A stretch of DNA of 33,595 bases from Pseudomonadota bacterium (GCA_963204825.1 CAUJHN010000052.1:1-33595), one strand, 5' to 3'. Counted from the stretch's first letter, positions 7,494 to 15,213 are shown. Notes: generated by a model from the letters alone, not told the origin. Numbers and translations: made by a program.

Positions 7494-9056
7494 ATGTCCG
7501 AACAACCGAGATTAAAAGCCGTTGGCGAACCCGCCGCAGGATATAACGATCTTAAATATTATTTTGCGAACCTGCACACGCTTTTTTCGATTCGCGGCAT
7601 GCTGGCCGTCGATATGATGACGGCGATGCCCCAGGGCGGAATAGGCCGCCGCCTCAACGATATTTCCGCGATCACCAAACGCATTTATGCAGAAACGACG
7701 ACGCAAGCGGTCACGCGCCTTCTGGATCAGGTTGAAAACGAATCCCTTATCCACCCGGAAGACTGGGATAGCTGGAACCTTGCCAACCTTGCGGAGATGC
7801 GGCGCATTCATGCGCATCTCTCCGCACTGCCGCCCGATCTCTATGTTGCGTCTGTGCAGGTGGCGAGCGAAGGGCGCAAACGTCACGCCGCGGCGCGAGA
7901 GGGGCAGAACTGGAGCGAAACGCAAGCGTATCTTACGCAGGTTGTGGATCTTTACCGCCGCATATCAGAATTAAAGCAAAAGAAATTCGGCGCAGAAAGT
8001 CCTTATAAAGCGCTTCTTTTGGGATACGCCAGCGATATAAGCGAAGCAAAGATGGATTCGCTTTACGATTCCTTGTTAACCCCGCTTGCCGTCATACGCG
8101 ACAAGGCGCTGCATAAACAGCGCAATATGGAACCGCCGCTGCCGCTTGACGGCGAGTTTTCCCGCGGCGATCAGATGTGGCTGAATAAAACCATACTGGA
8201 AATGATGGGGTTCGATTTTTCCAGGGGCACTTTACAGGTCACAGCTTTATCCCCCATGACGGGAGGCTCGCCGGAAGACGTGCGCATACTGGTGCGATGC
8301 GGCAGAGACGATACGTTTTTGGATTCCATGGAAGACACGCTCTATCAGGGCGCGCGGGGACTTTACATGCAAAACCTGCCGGGCGACTGGATCACGCAGC
8401 CGGTGGGACAGGATATGGGCTCGCTTATGCTGAACACACTTTCCAATCTTTACGAAAACATCATCGGCCGAACGCCGCAGTTTTTTGACTTTATCGCGGT
8501 GCGGGCCGAAGGCGTATTCCGCCAGCTCAGAAACAAATCCTTTGAACCGGAAAATCTTTACCGCCTGAAAAAGATCATCACGCCTTCCGCACGGCGCAAC
8601 GAAGCGGATGAGCTTACCAAGATTTTTCACGACGTCATGCGGTATTACCTTGAACGCGATTTGATCAACGGGACTTTATCCGTGGAAGATTTGCCAGACA
8701 GATGGAACGAAGAGAGCCGAAAATTCCTTGGCGTTTATCCAAAAGACGCCAATGAAGGCCCGCTGCAAAATCCCGACTGGTTCACGGGCCGTTTCGGGTT
8801 TATTCCGACCAATACACTGGCCCATATCATGGCGGCTACGCTGCACGAAAAAATCTACACGGACATTCCGAGCATGAACGATATGGTCCAGTATGGCGAC
8901 CTCAAACCCATCAACCAATGGCTGAAGACCCATATCCATGAAAAGGGCCGCAGCGTCGGCGCCATAGAAATCATGGAACGCATTACCGGCGAAAAAATAT
9001 CTGCGGAGCCGCTTTTGACCCATTTGGAGCGCCGCTATTTAAGCGACAAGCGCTAG
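7494..9056 (+). CDS. Inactive homologue of M32 (Taq-type) carboxypeptidase
   Basis: A 520-aa protein matching the M32 metallocarboxypeptidase fold along its length (family about 500 aa). Preserved features include EDVRILVR (261-268), LYENIIGRTPQFF (319-331), EADELT (370-375), LPDRWNEE (400-407), the GPLQNPDWFTGRFGFIPTNTL region (422-442) and the C-terminal WLKTHIHEKG and HLERRYL blocks. The active site is gone: the HExxH helix is replaced by YQGAR (284-288) inside YQGARGLYMQ, and the HESQS motif by LNTLS (313-317). That removes both zinc histidines, the third zinc ligand and the catalytic glutamate. The frame is intact, so this is a pseudoenzyme rather than a decaying gene. It overlaps the convergent arsR stop by 4 bases. 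A scaffolding or binding role is inference. Confidence 0.82.
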   Translation: MSEQPRLKAVGEPAAGYNDLKYYFANLHTLFSIRGMLAVDMMTAMPQGGIGRRLNDISAITKRIYAETTTQAVTRLLDQVENESLIHPEDWDSWNLANLAEMRRIHAHLSALPPDLYVASVQVASEGRKRHAAAREGQNWSETQAYLTQVVDLYRRISELKQKKFGAESPYKALLLGYASDISEAKMDSLYDSLLTPLAVIRDKALHKQRNMEPPLPLDGEFSRGDQMWLNKTILEMMGFDFSRGTLQVTALSPMTGGSPEDVRILVRCGRDDTFLDSMEDTLYQGARGLYMQNLPGDWITQPVGQDMGSLMLNTLSNLYENIIGRTPQFFDFIAVRAEGVFRQLRNKSFEPENLYRLKKIITPSARRNEADELTKIFHDVMRYYLERDLINGTLSVEDLPDRWNEESRKFLGVYPKDANEGPLQNPDWFTGRFGFIPTNTLAHIMAATLHEKIYTDIPSMNDMVQYGDLKPINQWLKTHIHEKGRSVGAIEIMERITGEKISAEPLLTHLERRYLSDKR

Positions 9057-9361
9057 AATTTTCGGTGGCAAAATTCCTTATATAGAAGTGATATAATCGA
9101 TTCGATCAAAGGGGATGAAAACGTATAATAGACATTCTGTCCCTCCTTTCGCGCCTTTACATACTTCCTGCGCCTGAACTCAGCCAAATACTGGGATATT
9201 TGTGACTGGCTTGCTTTGCCTTGCTGACTTTCAACGATCTGTCCCGCTGACATTTCTCCGTTGTGGAGAAGTTCACATAGTATAGACAATCGCACGGGAT
9301 GCGATAACAGCTTCATTATTGCAGACGCCTTTAGAATATTTCCCTTGTCTCTTTTTTTCAT
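9053..9361 (-). CDS. ArsR-family winged-helix repressor, possibly persulfide-sensing (BigR/SqrR-like)
   Basis: A 102-aa ArsR/SmtB-type DNA-binding protein. LLSHPVRLSILCEL (18-31), the helix-turn-helix region around SQSQISQYLAEFRRRKYV (51-68) and the wing at VYYTFSS (77-83) are typical. There is no ELCVCD-type metal box. It has exactly two cysteines, C29 in helix 2 and C98 near the C-terminus, a spacing like the redox-active pair of SqrR/BigR persulfide sensors. It is divergent from a rhodanese gene, as those regulators often are. The ATG at 9359-9361 has AGGAG 7 bases upstream. It probably represses the 9442-10385 operon and itself. The sulfide-sensing role is inference from the cysteines and neighbours. 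Confidence 0.88.
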   Translation of the reverse strand: MKKRDKGNILKASAIMKLLSHPVRLSILCELLHNGEMSAGQIVESQQGKASQSQISQYLAEFRRRKYVKARKEGQNVYYTFSSPLIESIISLLYKEFCHRKF

Positions 9362-9387
9362 GGTCGCTCCTTGATTTTTATCATATC

Positions 9388-9428
9388 ATAATATATTAAA
9401 AATTATTAAATTATTTTTTATTAAATTA
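9388..9428. promoter_or_regulatory. AT-rich operator/promoter region with 15-bp-spaced repeats
   Basis: Within the divergent arsR/rhodanese gap the 11-mer TTATTAAATTA occurs at 9403-9413 and again at 9418-9428. A degenerate copy with 8 of 11 matches lies at 9388-9398, giving a 15-base period. The repeats cover the expected promoters of both genes and end 13 bases before the rhodanese ATG, next to its ribosome site (GAGGAAA). They are candidate sites for the ArsR protein. Confidence 0.45.
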
Positions 9429-9441
9429 AAAAGAGGAAACT

Positions 9442-10038
9442 ATGGCTGTTACAGAAATAAGCGCCGATGACTTCGCAAGGAAGCTGCAATCCGGGGATCC
9501 TCTGGATATCCTGGATGTCAGGACGGGTGTGGAGTGCCGCGCCGAAAAACTCGCCTGCAAAGTGACCTATATGCCGCTGCACGAGCTGGATGGCGCGCGG
9601 TTTGCCGCGGATAGAAAGGCCCGCGGCGCGAACGGCCCCTTATACATCCTTTGCCGCAGCGGCGGCCGTGCCGCAAAAGCGGCAGAAGCCCTTGCCGCTT
9701 CCGGCGTTGAAAACCCCGTGATTGTCACAGGCGGTATGGCGGCGTGCGGCGCCTGTCAGATTCCGCTGGAAAAGGGGAAGGTCATATCTCTTGAAAGACA
9801 AGTGAGGATCGCGGCCGGGCTTTTGGTTTTGCTGGGATTTCTTCTTGGACATTATATCAGCCCGTCATTCTATCTTTTATCCGCCCTCGTAGGCGGCGGG
9901 CTTGTTTTCGCCGGGATCACGGATTATTGCGGCATGGCGATGCTGCTTGCCCGCGCGCCCTGGAACCGGGCTGATATTTCACAAGAGATCAACCAGTCAC
10001 TACAAAAATTCAACGAAAAGAAAGGAGCTTCCTCATGA
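9442..10038 (+). CDS. Rhodanese fused to membrane DUF2892 domain (YgaP-like)
   Basis: A 198-aa protein with two parts. Residues 1-115 form a rhodanese domain with active-site loop CRSGGR, nucleophile C71, which carries persulfide sulfur. Residues about 118-180 form a DUF2892 hairpin of two membrane helices starting SLERQVRIAAGLLVLLG, as in E. coli YgaP. Extra cysteines C32, C39 and the CGAC motif near 106-109 sit in the rhodanese part. The expected role is sulfur transfer or persulfide handling at the inner membrane. The ATG at 9442 has GAGGAAA 5 bases upstream. It overlaps the next gene by four bases (ATGA), indicating translational coupling, and lies opposite an ArsR gene that probably controls it. 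Confidence 0.9.
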   Translation: MAVTEISADDFARKLQSGDPLDILDVRTGVECRAEKLACKVTYMPLHELDGARFAADRKARGANGPLYILCRSGGRAAKAAEALAASGVENPVIVTGGMAACGACQIPLEKGKVISLERQVRIAAGLLVLLGFLLGHYISPSFYLLSALVGGGLVFAGITDYCGMAMLLARAPWNRADISQEINQSLQKFNEKKGASS

Positions 10039-10385
10039 GCGAGACATATAAAGACTATAAGGAAATCACCAAAGGCATTTCAGAATATATGGGCGTGCTC
10101 CGCAAAATGGCGCCGGACGCCATGGCGGGTTTTTCTGCGCTCGCCAAAGGCGCGACGCAGGACGGGGCGCTCGATAAAAAGACCAAGGAGCTGATCGCTT
10201 TGGCACTTGGCGTTGGCGTTCGTTGCGATGGATGCATCGGATTTCATGCCAAAGCGCTCGTCGATTTGGGCGCAACAAAGGAAGAAGTGGCGGAAACAAT
10301 GGCCATGGCAGTTTACATGGGTGGCGGACCGTCCTTGATGTATGCTGCGGACGCTCTTCGCGCCTATGATCAGTTTAAGGGATAA
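10035..10385 (+). CDS. Carboxymuconolactone decarboxylase/AhpD-like protein
   Basis: A 116-aa CMD-domain protein. RCDGCIGFHAKALVDLGATKEE (C64, C67 and H71) is the CxxCxxxH redox motif of the AhpD-like branch, which reduces peroxide-related or thiol substrates, rather than true carboxymuconolactone decarboxylase. The usual AMAVYMGGGPSLMYA helix follows. It starts inside the rhodanese stop by a four-base overlap and so belongs to the same message. In this setting it probably serves as a thiol oxidoreductase partner of the rhodanese, which is inference. The ATG has an AGGAG-type site (aaaggagct) upstream within the rhodanese end. Confidence 0.9.
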   Translation: MSETYKDYKEITKGISEYMGVLRKMAPDAMAGFSALAKGATQDGALDKKTKELIALALGVGVRCDGCIGFHAKALVDLGATKEEVAETMAMAVYMGGGPSLMYAADALRAYDQFKG

Positions 10386-10396
10386 AATCTTGATTT

Positions 10397-10426
10397 ATGG
10401 CGCGATGGGTGGTTCCATCGCGCCAT
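10397..10426 (+). promoter_or_regulatory. Perfect 12-bp hairpin covering the rlmJ start codon
   Basis: ATGGCGCGATGG (10397-10408) and CCATCGCGCCAT (10415-10426) are exact inverted copies around the 6-base loop GTGGTT. The right arm includes the A and T of the rlmJ ATG. No T-run follows, so it is not an intrinsic terminator. It would hide the start codon in mRNA and could be a translational control hairpin. Confidence 0.7.
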
Positions 10427-11249
10427 GAACTACCGCCACATATATCACGCCGGAAATTTCGCCGATGTCATGAAGCATCTGGCGCTTGTGCTGATCCTCG
10501 ATCATTTAAAGAAAAAAGAGGCGCCTTTTTGCGTGATCGACGCGCATAGCGGAATAGGACTCTATGATCTGCAATCCGAGGCCGCACAGAAAACGAAAGA
10601 GTGGGAACACGGCATCGGGCGGTTTTCAGGTTTTGAAGACAATGACGACTTTGCATTGTACCAACGCAGCATAAAATCCTATTTAGACAAAGGGCAGTAT
10701 CCCGGATCCCCCCTTTTAATCAGCAATATGCTGCGGCCTCAGGACCGCTTGATCGCGAACGAGCTGCATCCGGATGATTGCGAAACCCTGAAATCAAACC
10801 TTCGGGGCAAGCAAAACGTGCGTGTGACGCATCTTGACGCCTACGAATGCATTCGCGCGAACATACCGCCAAAGGAAAAGCGGGGACTTATTCTTGTAGA
10901 TCCGCCCTTCGAGGAGCGGGACGAATTCGAAACTCTGGCCCGGCAAATGGGCGAGTGGCAAAAACGGTTTGCGACAGGCATCTTCATGGTCTGGTACCCC
11001 ATCAAGGCGCATCTGGCCGTGGAAAAGATTAAACGCGAAGCGCAGAGCCTTTCCTTCCCGCGTACATGGTGCATGGAAACCATGCAGCACCCCAGGAAGC
11101 AGGAAGGCACGTTCAATGGTTCCGGCCTTTTAATCTTCAATGCCCCGTTTCAGATCCCGGAACGGCTGACGGCTGTGCTCCCCCTGCTGCAAGAGAGAAT
11201 CGGACTTCTGGAAACGCCCACTTCCTGGATCGTGGAAGACCGTCCATAA
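10425..11249 (+). CDS. rlmJ: 23S rRNA (adenine(2030)-N6)-methyltransferase
   Basis: A 274-aa SAM-dependent methyltransferase that modifies A2030 of 23S rRNA (E. coli numbering). E. coli RlmJ has about 280 aa. The N-terminus MNYRHIYHAGNFADVMKH matches the family start (YRHxxHAGNxADVxKH), which fixes the ATG at 10425 even though no ribosome site precedes it. VIDAHSGIGLYDL (37-49) is the SAM-binding region and DPPFE (159-163) is the catalytic N6-adenine motif. The start codon lies in a perfect 12-bp hairpin, so initiation may be inefficient or regulated. The gene follows the CMD gene by 39 bases. Confidence 0.95.
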   Translation: MNYRHIYHAGNFADVMKHLALVLILDHLKKKEAPFCVIDAHSGIGLYDLQSEAAQKTKEWEHGIGRFSGFEDNDDFALYQRSIKSYLDKGQYPGSPLLISNMLRPQDRLIANELHPDDCETLKSNLRGKQNVRVTHLDAYECIRANIPPKEKRGLILVDPPFEERDEFETLARQMGEWQKRFATGIFMVWYPIKAHLAVEKIKREAQSLSFPRTWCMETMQHPRKQEGTFNGSGLLIFNAPFQIPERLTAVLPLLQERIGLLETPTSWIVEDRP

Positions 11250-11331
11250 AAAAGTGTGACTTTGTTGCCACAGAGCCCGGGAAAGTTGCGGGGATACCCA
11301 CAACACGGGGGGATGGGCCCGGGTCAACGTA

Positions 11332-11359
11332 TTGACATTGCCAGCAGAACCTTCATATT
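11332..11359 (+). promoter_or_regulatory. Sigma-70-like promoter for the small lipoprotein
   Basis: A perfect -35 TTGACA at 11332-11337, a 16-base spacer, then CATATT (11354-11359, 4 of 6 to the -10 consensus). A second -10-like TATAGT lies at 11364-11369. It is placed 40 bases before the lipoprotein ATG. Confidence 0.5.
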
Positions 11360-11398
11360 CGCGTATAGTTTAACTCTATTTTGTTGGGAGATTATGAG

Positions 11399-11530
11399 AT
11401 GACGAAATTTGCAAAAACTCTGTCCGTTCTGGCAGTTGTTCTGACGCTGGCTGCTTGCAGCACGGGTCCTGCGCAAAACGAAAGCGTTGTTAACGGCGAC
11501 GCTACGTTCTCAAGAGCACAAAACAAGTAA
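11399..11530 (+). CDS. Small lipoprotein, 43 aa (entericidin-like)
   Basis: A short gene encoding a 43-aa lipoprotein precursor. A basic start (MTKFAK) is followed by a hydrophobic segment and lipobox LAAC with C20, leaving a mature peptide of about 24 residues rich in polar amino acids and ending AQNK. The layout resembles entericidin-type tiny lipoproteins, but there is no specific sequence match I can claim. The ATG at 11399 has TTGGGAG about 8 bases upstream. An ATG five bases earlier leads straight to a stop. Its own promoter-like sequence and a strong terminator make it a compact, independently transcribed unit. Confidence 0.78.
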   Translation: MTKFAKTLSVLAVVLTLAACSTGPAQNESVVNGDATFSRAQNK

Positions 11531-11552
11531 TTGTTTTGCTCAATGCAATTTA

Positions 11553-11579
11553 AAAGCCGCTCCAAAGAGCGGCTTTTTT
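11553..11579 (+). terminator. Intrinsic terminator of the small lipoprotein gene
   Basis: Perfect 10-bp stem (AAAGCCGCTC with GAGCGGCTTT) around CAAA, ending in six T. It stops 5 bases before the convergent fadN stop. Because of the A-run on its left it may also work weakly for fadN on the other strand. Confidence 0.9.
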
Positions 11580-11584
11580 ATTAC

Positions 11585-13987
11585 CTAATTTCTTAAAGGT
11601 TTGCCGTTTTCCAGCATATATTCGACGCGTTTTTGCGTGCCTTCGTGCTTTACCAGCTGCATGAATTCTTCGCGTTCAAGCTTATAAAGATCGTCCTCGG
11701 TCAGGGGCTTCGTCCAGTCGGCCTTTTCACCGCCCGATAACACCCGCGCCACGGCCCCCGACACGATTACATCATAGGGCGTCGCCTTGCCATTTTTGCG
11801 CATGTCCGCAACCGCCATGTCGAGGGCGAGGCGGCCGGATGGGCCCGGCAGGCGGATATCCTTCACCGGCTCAGGCGGAGCATAGTTCTTGGCAAGTTCC
11901 AGCGCCTTGGCCTTCGCATCGAACAGCAGTCGATCGCGGTTCATCGTAATACCATCCGTCTTTTTAAGGTATTTGAACTCCTTGGCCTCCTGCGCGCTCT
12001 TGGCGACCTTGGCAAGCGCTATCGTTTCAAACGCCTTGCGGGGTGCGCCCATCGGCGTGTTTTTGGGCGAGAACCACATTTTGCGGCCGCCCGTATTCTT
12101 GTCGAACTGTTCCCGTTCTTCTTCCTGATAGCGCAGCAGCATTTCCTTGCACCCGCCCCATCCGGGGATCAAACCGACTCCGACCTCGACGAGACCGGTG
12201 TAAGTTTCCGCATGCGCCTGCACATGATCCGCGTGCAGCAAAATTTCGCACCCCCCGCCAAGCGCCATGCCCGAAGGCGCCGCAACAACAGGGAACGGCG
12301 CATATTTAAGCGCCTTGTAAACCTTCTGCCCGCCGGAGACGAGCTCTTCGATCTGCGGCCAAAGGGCGATATTCATGGCAAAGATCGCAAGGCCGAGATT
12401 GGCGCCGGCGGAGAAGTTCGAGCCTTCGTTATAGATGACCATGGCTTTGTATTGCCCGTCGCCCTTGCCGATCAGCTTGATCGCCTGGTGATAGGCCTCG
12501 AACACCTGATCGTCCAGCGCGTTCATCTTGCCGGTGAATTCGACGCAGAGCACGCCATCGCCGATATCCCATACAGCGGCAGAACCGGTTTTGATGACCG
12601 GCTTGGAATTCAGTTTGATATCGGAAAGGAGCAGAACGCCTTCCGCACGCGGCACAAGGTGATACTTCCCGTCCGTCCCGTAATAATTGAGCTTCCCGTC
12701 GATGACCTTGTAGAAGGAGCCATCGCCCACAGCCTGCAGCAATTTTGGAACGGCGATTCCTTCTTCCTTCAGCTTTGCAGCAAACCATGCGGCGCCTAGC
12801 TGGTCTATCATCTCAAAAGGCCCTGATTTCCAGTTGGTGCCAAGGCGCATGGCTTCGTCGACTTCGGCAACAGAATCCGCAATATCTGGCACGAGATTCG
12901 CAGCATAAACCAGCGTATCGCGTAAAACCTTCCAGGCGTATTTCCCGCCCTGATCATCCGTTTCAACAACAGCGCGCAAGCCTTTTTTGCCCGCATCCAT
13001 GGAGGCGAGTTTTGGTTTATCGGCCTTTTTATAACCGGCTTCTTCAAATCCGTTTTGCTGCAGATCCAGCGCCTGTTTTTCCTTGCTGCCGTCGGGTTTC
13101 AGACGGTAGAACCCGCCTTTGCCCTTACGCCCGGTGTAGCCGGCTTTGATCATGCCTTCGATGAATGGGTAATCTTTATAAATTTTGCGGTATTCGTCTT
13201 CCTTGGGCAGGGTGGATAGTAAAGATTCCGCAAGGTGCGGCATAAGATCCACGCCCACGAGATCGATCAGGCCGAACACGCCCGTTTTGGGAATGCCGAC
13301 AGGTTTGGATAAAACGGCGTCGGCCACTTCCACCGACACATTGTCCGCAACCGCAACATTGAGCGCGCTCTGCATAAAGAAGGTCAGGATACGGTTGACG
13401 ATAAAGCCCGGCGTGTCTTTGCATTTCACAACGCCCTTGCCGAGTTTGATATCGCAGAAATCGATAACTTCCTTTGCCTTCGCCGCATCCGTGTCTTTGC
13501 CCGTGACAATTTCGAGCAGCCGCAGGTAACGCGGCGGATTGAAGAAGTGCGTGATCAGGAAATTCTTTTGCACGTCCTTGGACAATGGTTCAATCAGCAT
13601 CTCCAGAGGAATGGTCGATGTGTTGCTTGAAAGGATCGCGCCCGCTTTTAAGTGCTTTGCTATTTTTTCGTATGTCGCGTGTTTGATTTTAAGGTCTTCC
13701 AAAACGACTTCCACGACCCAGTCGCAGTCTTCCAGCAATTTCAAGTCATCTTCCAGATTGCCGGGCGTGATCAGCTTCGCGTTCCGCGCCGACATAAAAG
13801 GCGCCGGGTCCTGTTTTAAAAGTTTTTCAATCGCACCCTTCGCGATTTTGCTGCGGTCTTCGCCATCGGCCAGGTTCTTTGGCACAATATCCAGAAGCAC
13901 AACCGGAACACCTGCGTTGGCCACCTGGGCCGCGATGCCGCTTCCCATGACTCCGGAGCCTATAACAGCGACTTTCTGAATGGTCAT
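11585..13987 (-). CDS. fadN: 3-hydroxyacyl-CoA dehydrogenase / enoyl-CoA hydratase (FadN type)
   Basis: An 800-aa bifunctional beta-oxidation enzyme. The order is dehydrogenase first and hydratase last, as in Bacillus FadN and opposite to E. coli FadB. The NAD-binding motif is GSGVMGSG (10-17), SSNTSTIP (120-127) is typical, and HFFNPP carries catalytic H147; a second dehydrogenase C-domain spans about 185-300. The hydratase part has NFSAGAN (524-530), ALGGGCE (575-581, with E581) and LVEVGVGLIPGWGG with E601, matching the two catalytic glutamates of crotonases. The ATG at 13985-13987 has AAAGG 9 bases upstream. It follows the 384-aa unknown and fadA on the same strand. It supplies steps two and three of the cycle that fadA completes. 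Confidence 0.93.
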   Translation of the reverse strand: MTIQKVAVIGSGVMGSGIAAQVANAGVPVVLLDIVPKNLADGEDRSKIAKGAIEKLLKQDPAPFMSARNAKLITPGNLEDDLKLLEDCDWVVEVVLEDLKIKHATYEKIAKHLKAGAILSSNTSTIPLEMLIEPLSKDVQKNFLITHFFNPPRYLRLLEIVTGKDTDAAKAKEVIDFCDIKLGKGVVKCKDTPGFIVNRILTFFMQSALNVAVADNVSVEVADAVLSKPVGIPKTGVFGLIDLVGVDLMPHLAESLLSTLPKEDEYRKIYKDYPFIEGMIKAGYTGRKGKGGFYRLKPDGSKEKQALDLQQNGFEEAGYKKADKPKLASMDAGKKGLRAVVETDDQGGKYAWKVLRDTLVYAANLVPDIADSVAEVDEAMRLGTNWKSGPFEMIDQLGAAWFAAKLKEEGIAVPKLLQAVGDGSFYKVIDGKLNYYGTDGKYHLVPRAEGVLLLSDIKLNSKPVIKTGSAAVWDIGDGVLCVEFTGKMNALDDQVFEAYHQAIKLIGKGDGQYKAMVIYNEGSNFSAGANLGLAIFAMNIALWPQIEELVSGGQKVYKALKYAPFPVVAAPSGMALGGGCEILLHADHVQAHAETYTGLVEVGVGLIPGWGGCKEMLLRYQEEEREQFDKNTGGRKMWFSPKNTPMGAPRKAFETIALAKVAKSAQEAKEFKYLKKTDGITMNRDRLLFDAKAKALELAKNYAPPEPVKDIRLPGPSGRLALDMAVADMRKNGKATPYDVIVSGAVARVLSGGEKADWTKPLTEDDLYKLEREEFMQLVKHEGTQKRVEYMLENGKPLRN

Positions 13988-14058
13988 ATCGATAAACCTT
14001 TGGCGTTGAAAATTCGTCTAGAAGAAATGATAGCGCGATTTGGGGAAAAAGGCAGGCC

Positions 14059-15213
14059 TTAGTTGCCGCCTTCCGCCGGCGTATTCGCCATATATTCCCG
14101 GGTCTGGGTGAATAATTTATTAAGGGTCGCCGTCGTTATTTCCATTTCATTGAAAATAGGCCCGAGAGTTTTGAACCTGCCCATCAGGGCGCGGGTGGGT
14201 ATAAGAATTGTCTGCTCCTGTTTTTTGGCATAATCCGGATCATTATGGACCCTGGCCGCCAGGGACAGCAGCTTCGCATGGTGGATGATCAGCCCTTCGA
14301 TGGAACCTACCCTGCCCAGAAGATACCCCTGATGCAGGAGGTTCTTATATTGAAAAACCATGTACGGGACGTTGTATTTATCCACAAAGGCGTTGATTCT
14401 CTCTTCATCGCTTTTCAAAAAGGCCGTGATGAGTCCCAACTCCCCGGAATGCAGAACCAGCCCGTCCTGCGCCGTCAGTTCGCCGGTGTTCTTCTGCGCC
14501 ATGTCGATAATCTTCAAGGCCGACGCTTTCAGCCGCAGATCGGACCAGCCGCTCACAATGGCCCCGGCCTGCACAAAGTGCTGTTTGCGCACGGCGCCCT
14601 TGAACAGGGTCAACTGCCGTGAGCCTTCCTCATGGCCCATTATGCGCGGCAAATTCGCACCAAGAGATTCAAGAAGCGGATCGAAATGCCGAAGAAGGGA
14701 TTTTATGCGGTCCAGACGCAATCTTTTTTCCATGATCGTTTTACGGTCTTTGTGCGCCCGCTGCAGTATTTCTCCTGTCGCATGGTTTACCTGCAATGTA
14801 TCGACCAGATCATCCACATTGTAATTTTTGCTTAAGCTGCCGATCTGGGCCCTCGCATGGATCAATTCGCGGTTCAGCTCCAGATAGCAAAGAGCGTAGC
14901 GGTAAAACTGCCGCTCATACGCTTCAAGCGTGGCCAACGCTTCCCGCGCATTGCTGCGGGATAAGGCGCAGCAAATGGTGTCGTCGTGCCGTTCTTCTTC
15001 ATCGGCGCGCCATTCGGCCATAAAAGCAAAATAGTCGCGGCACAGGCGGCGCAGATCCTTTTGCACTTCCGTCAACTGCGAAGGGTCGCGTATTTTTTCA
15101 GCGGACTGAATGAGATGCCACAGATTCGTGTAAAAGCGGCGGGCATGGTCGTCGTGACCTATACCATGAAGCTGGAAAGCAAACTCCAACTGTTCAGAAT
15201 CCAAAAGCTGCAA
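14059..15213 (-). CDS. Hypothetical protein, 384 aa, between fadA and fadN
   Basis: I do not recognise this family. It is soluble and looks almost entirely alpha-helical, with charged stretches in the first half (for example EWRADEEERHDD near 67-78, and a heptad-like run near 140-175) and a more hydrophobic second half. No catalytic motif or signal peptide stands out. The only usable start is TTG at 15211-15213, with GGGG about 8 bases upstream and an in-frame stop not far above; ATG starts inside would discard much of the frame. It lies 71 bases before fadN and 146 bases after fadA on the same strand. A role in fatty-acid metabolism would be guilt by association only. Confidence 0.7.
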   Translation of the reverse strand: MQLLDSEQLEFAFQLHGIGHDDHARRFYTNLWHLIQSAEKIRDPSQLTEVQKDLRRLCRDYFAFMAEWRADEEERHDDTICCALSRSNAREALATLEAYERQFYRYALCYLELNRELIHARAQIGSLSKNYNVDDLVDTLQVNHATGEILQRAHKDRKTIMEKRLRLDRIKSLLRHFDPLLESLGANLPRIMGHEEGSRQLTLFKGAVRKQHFVQAGAIVSGWSDLRLKASALKIIDMAQKNTGELTAQDGLVLHSGELGLITAFLKSDEERINAFVDKYNVPYMVFQYKNLLHQGYLLGRVGSIEGLIIHHAKLLSLAARVHNDPDYAKKQEQTILIPTRALMGRFKTLGPIFNEMEITTATLNKLFTQTREYMANTPAEGGN

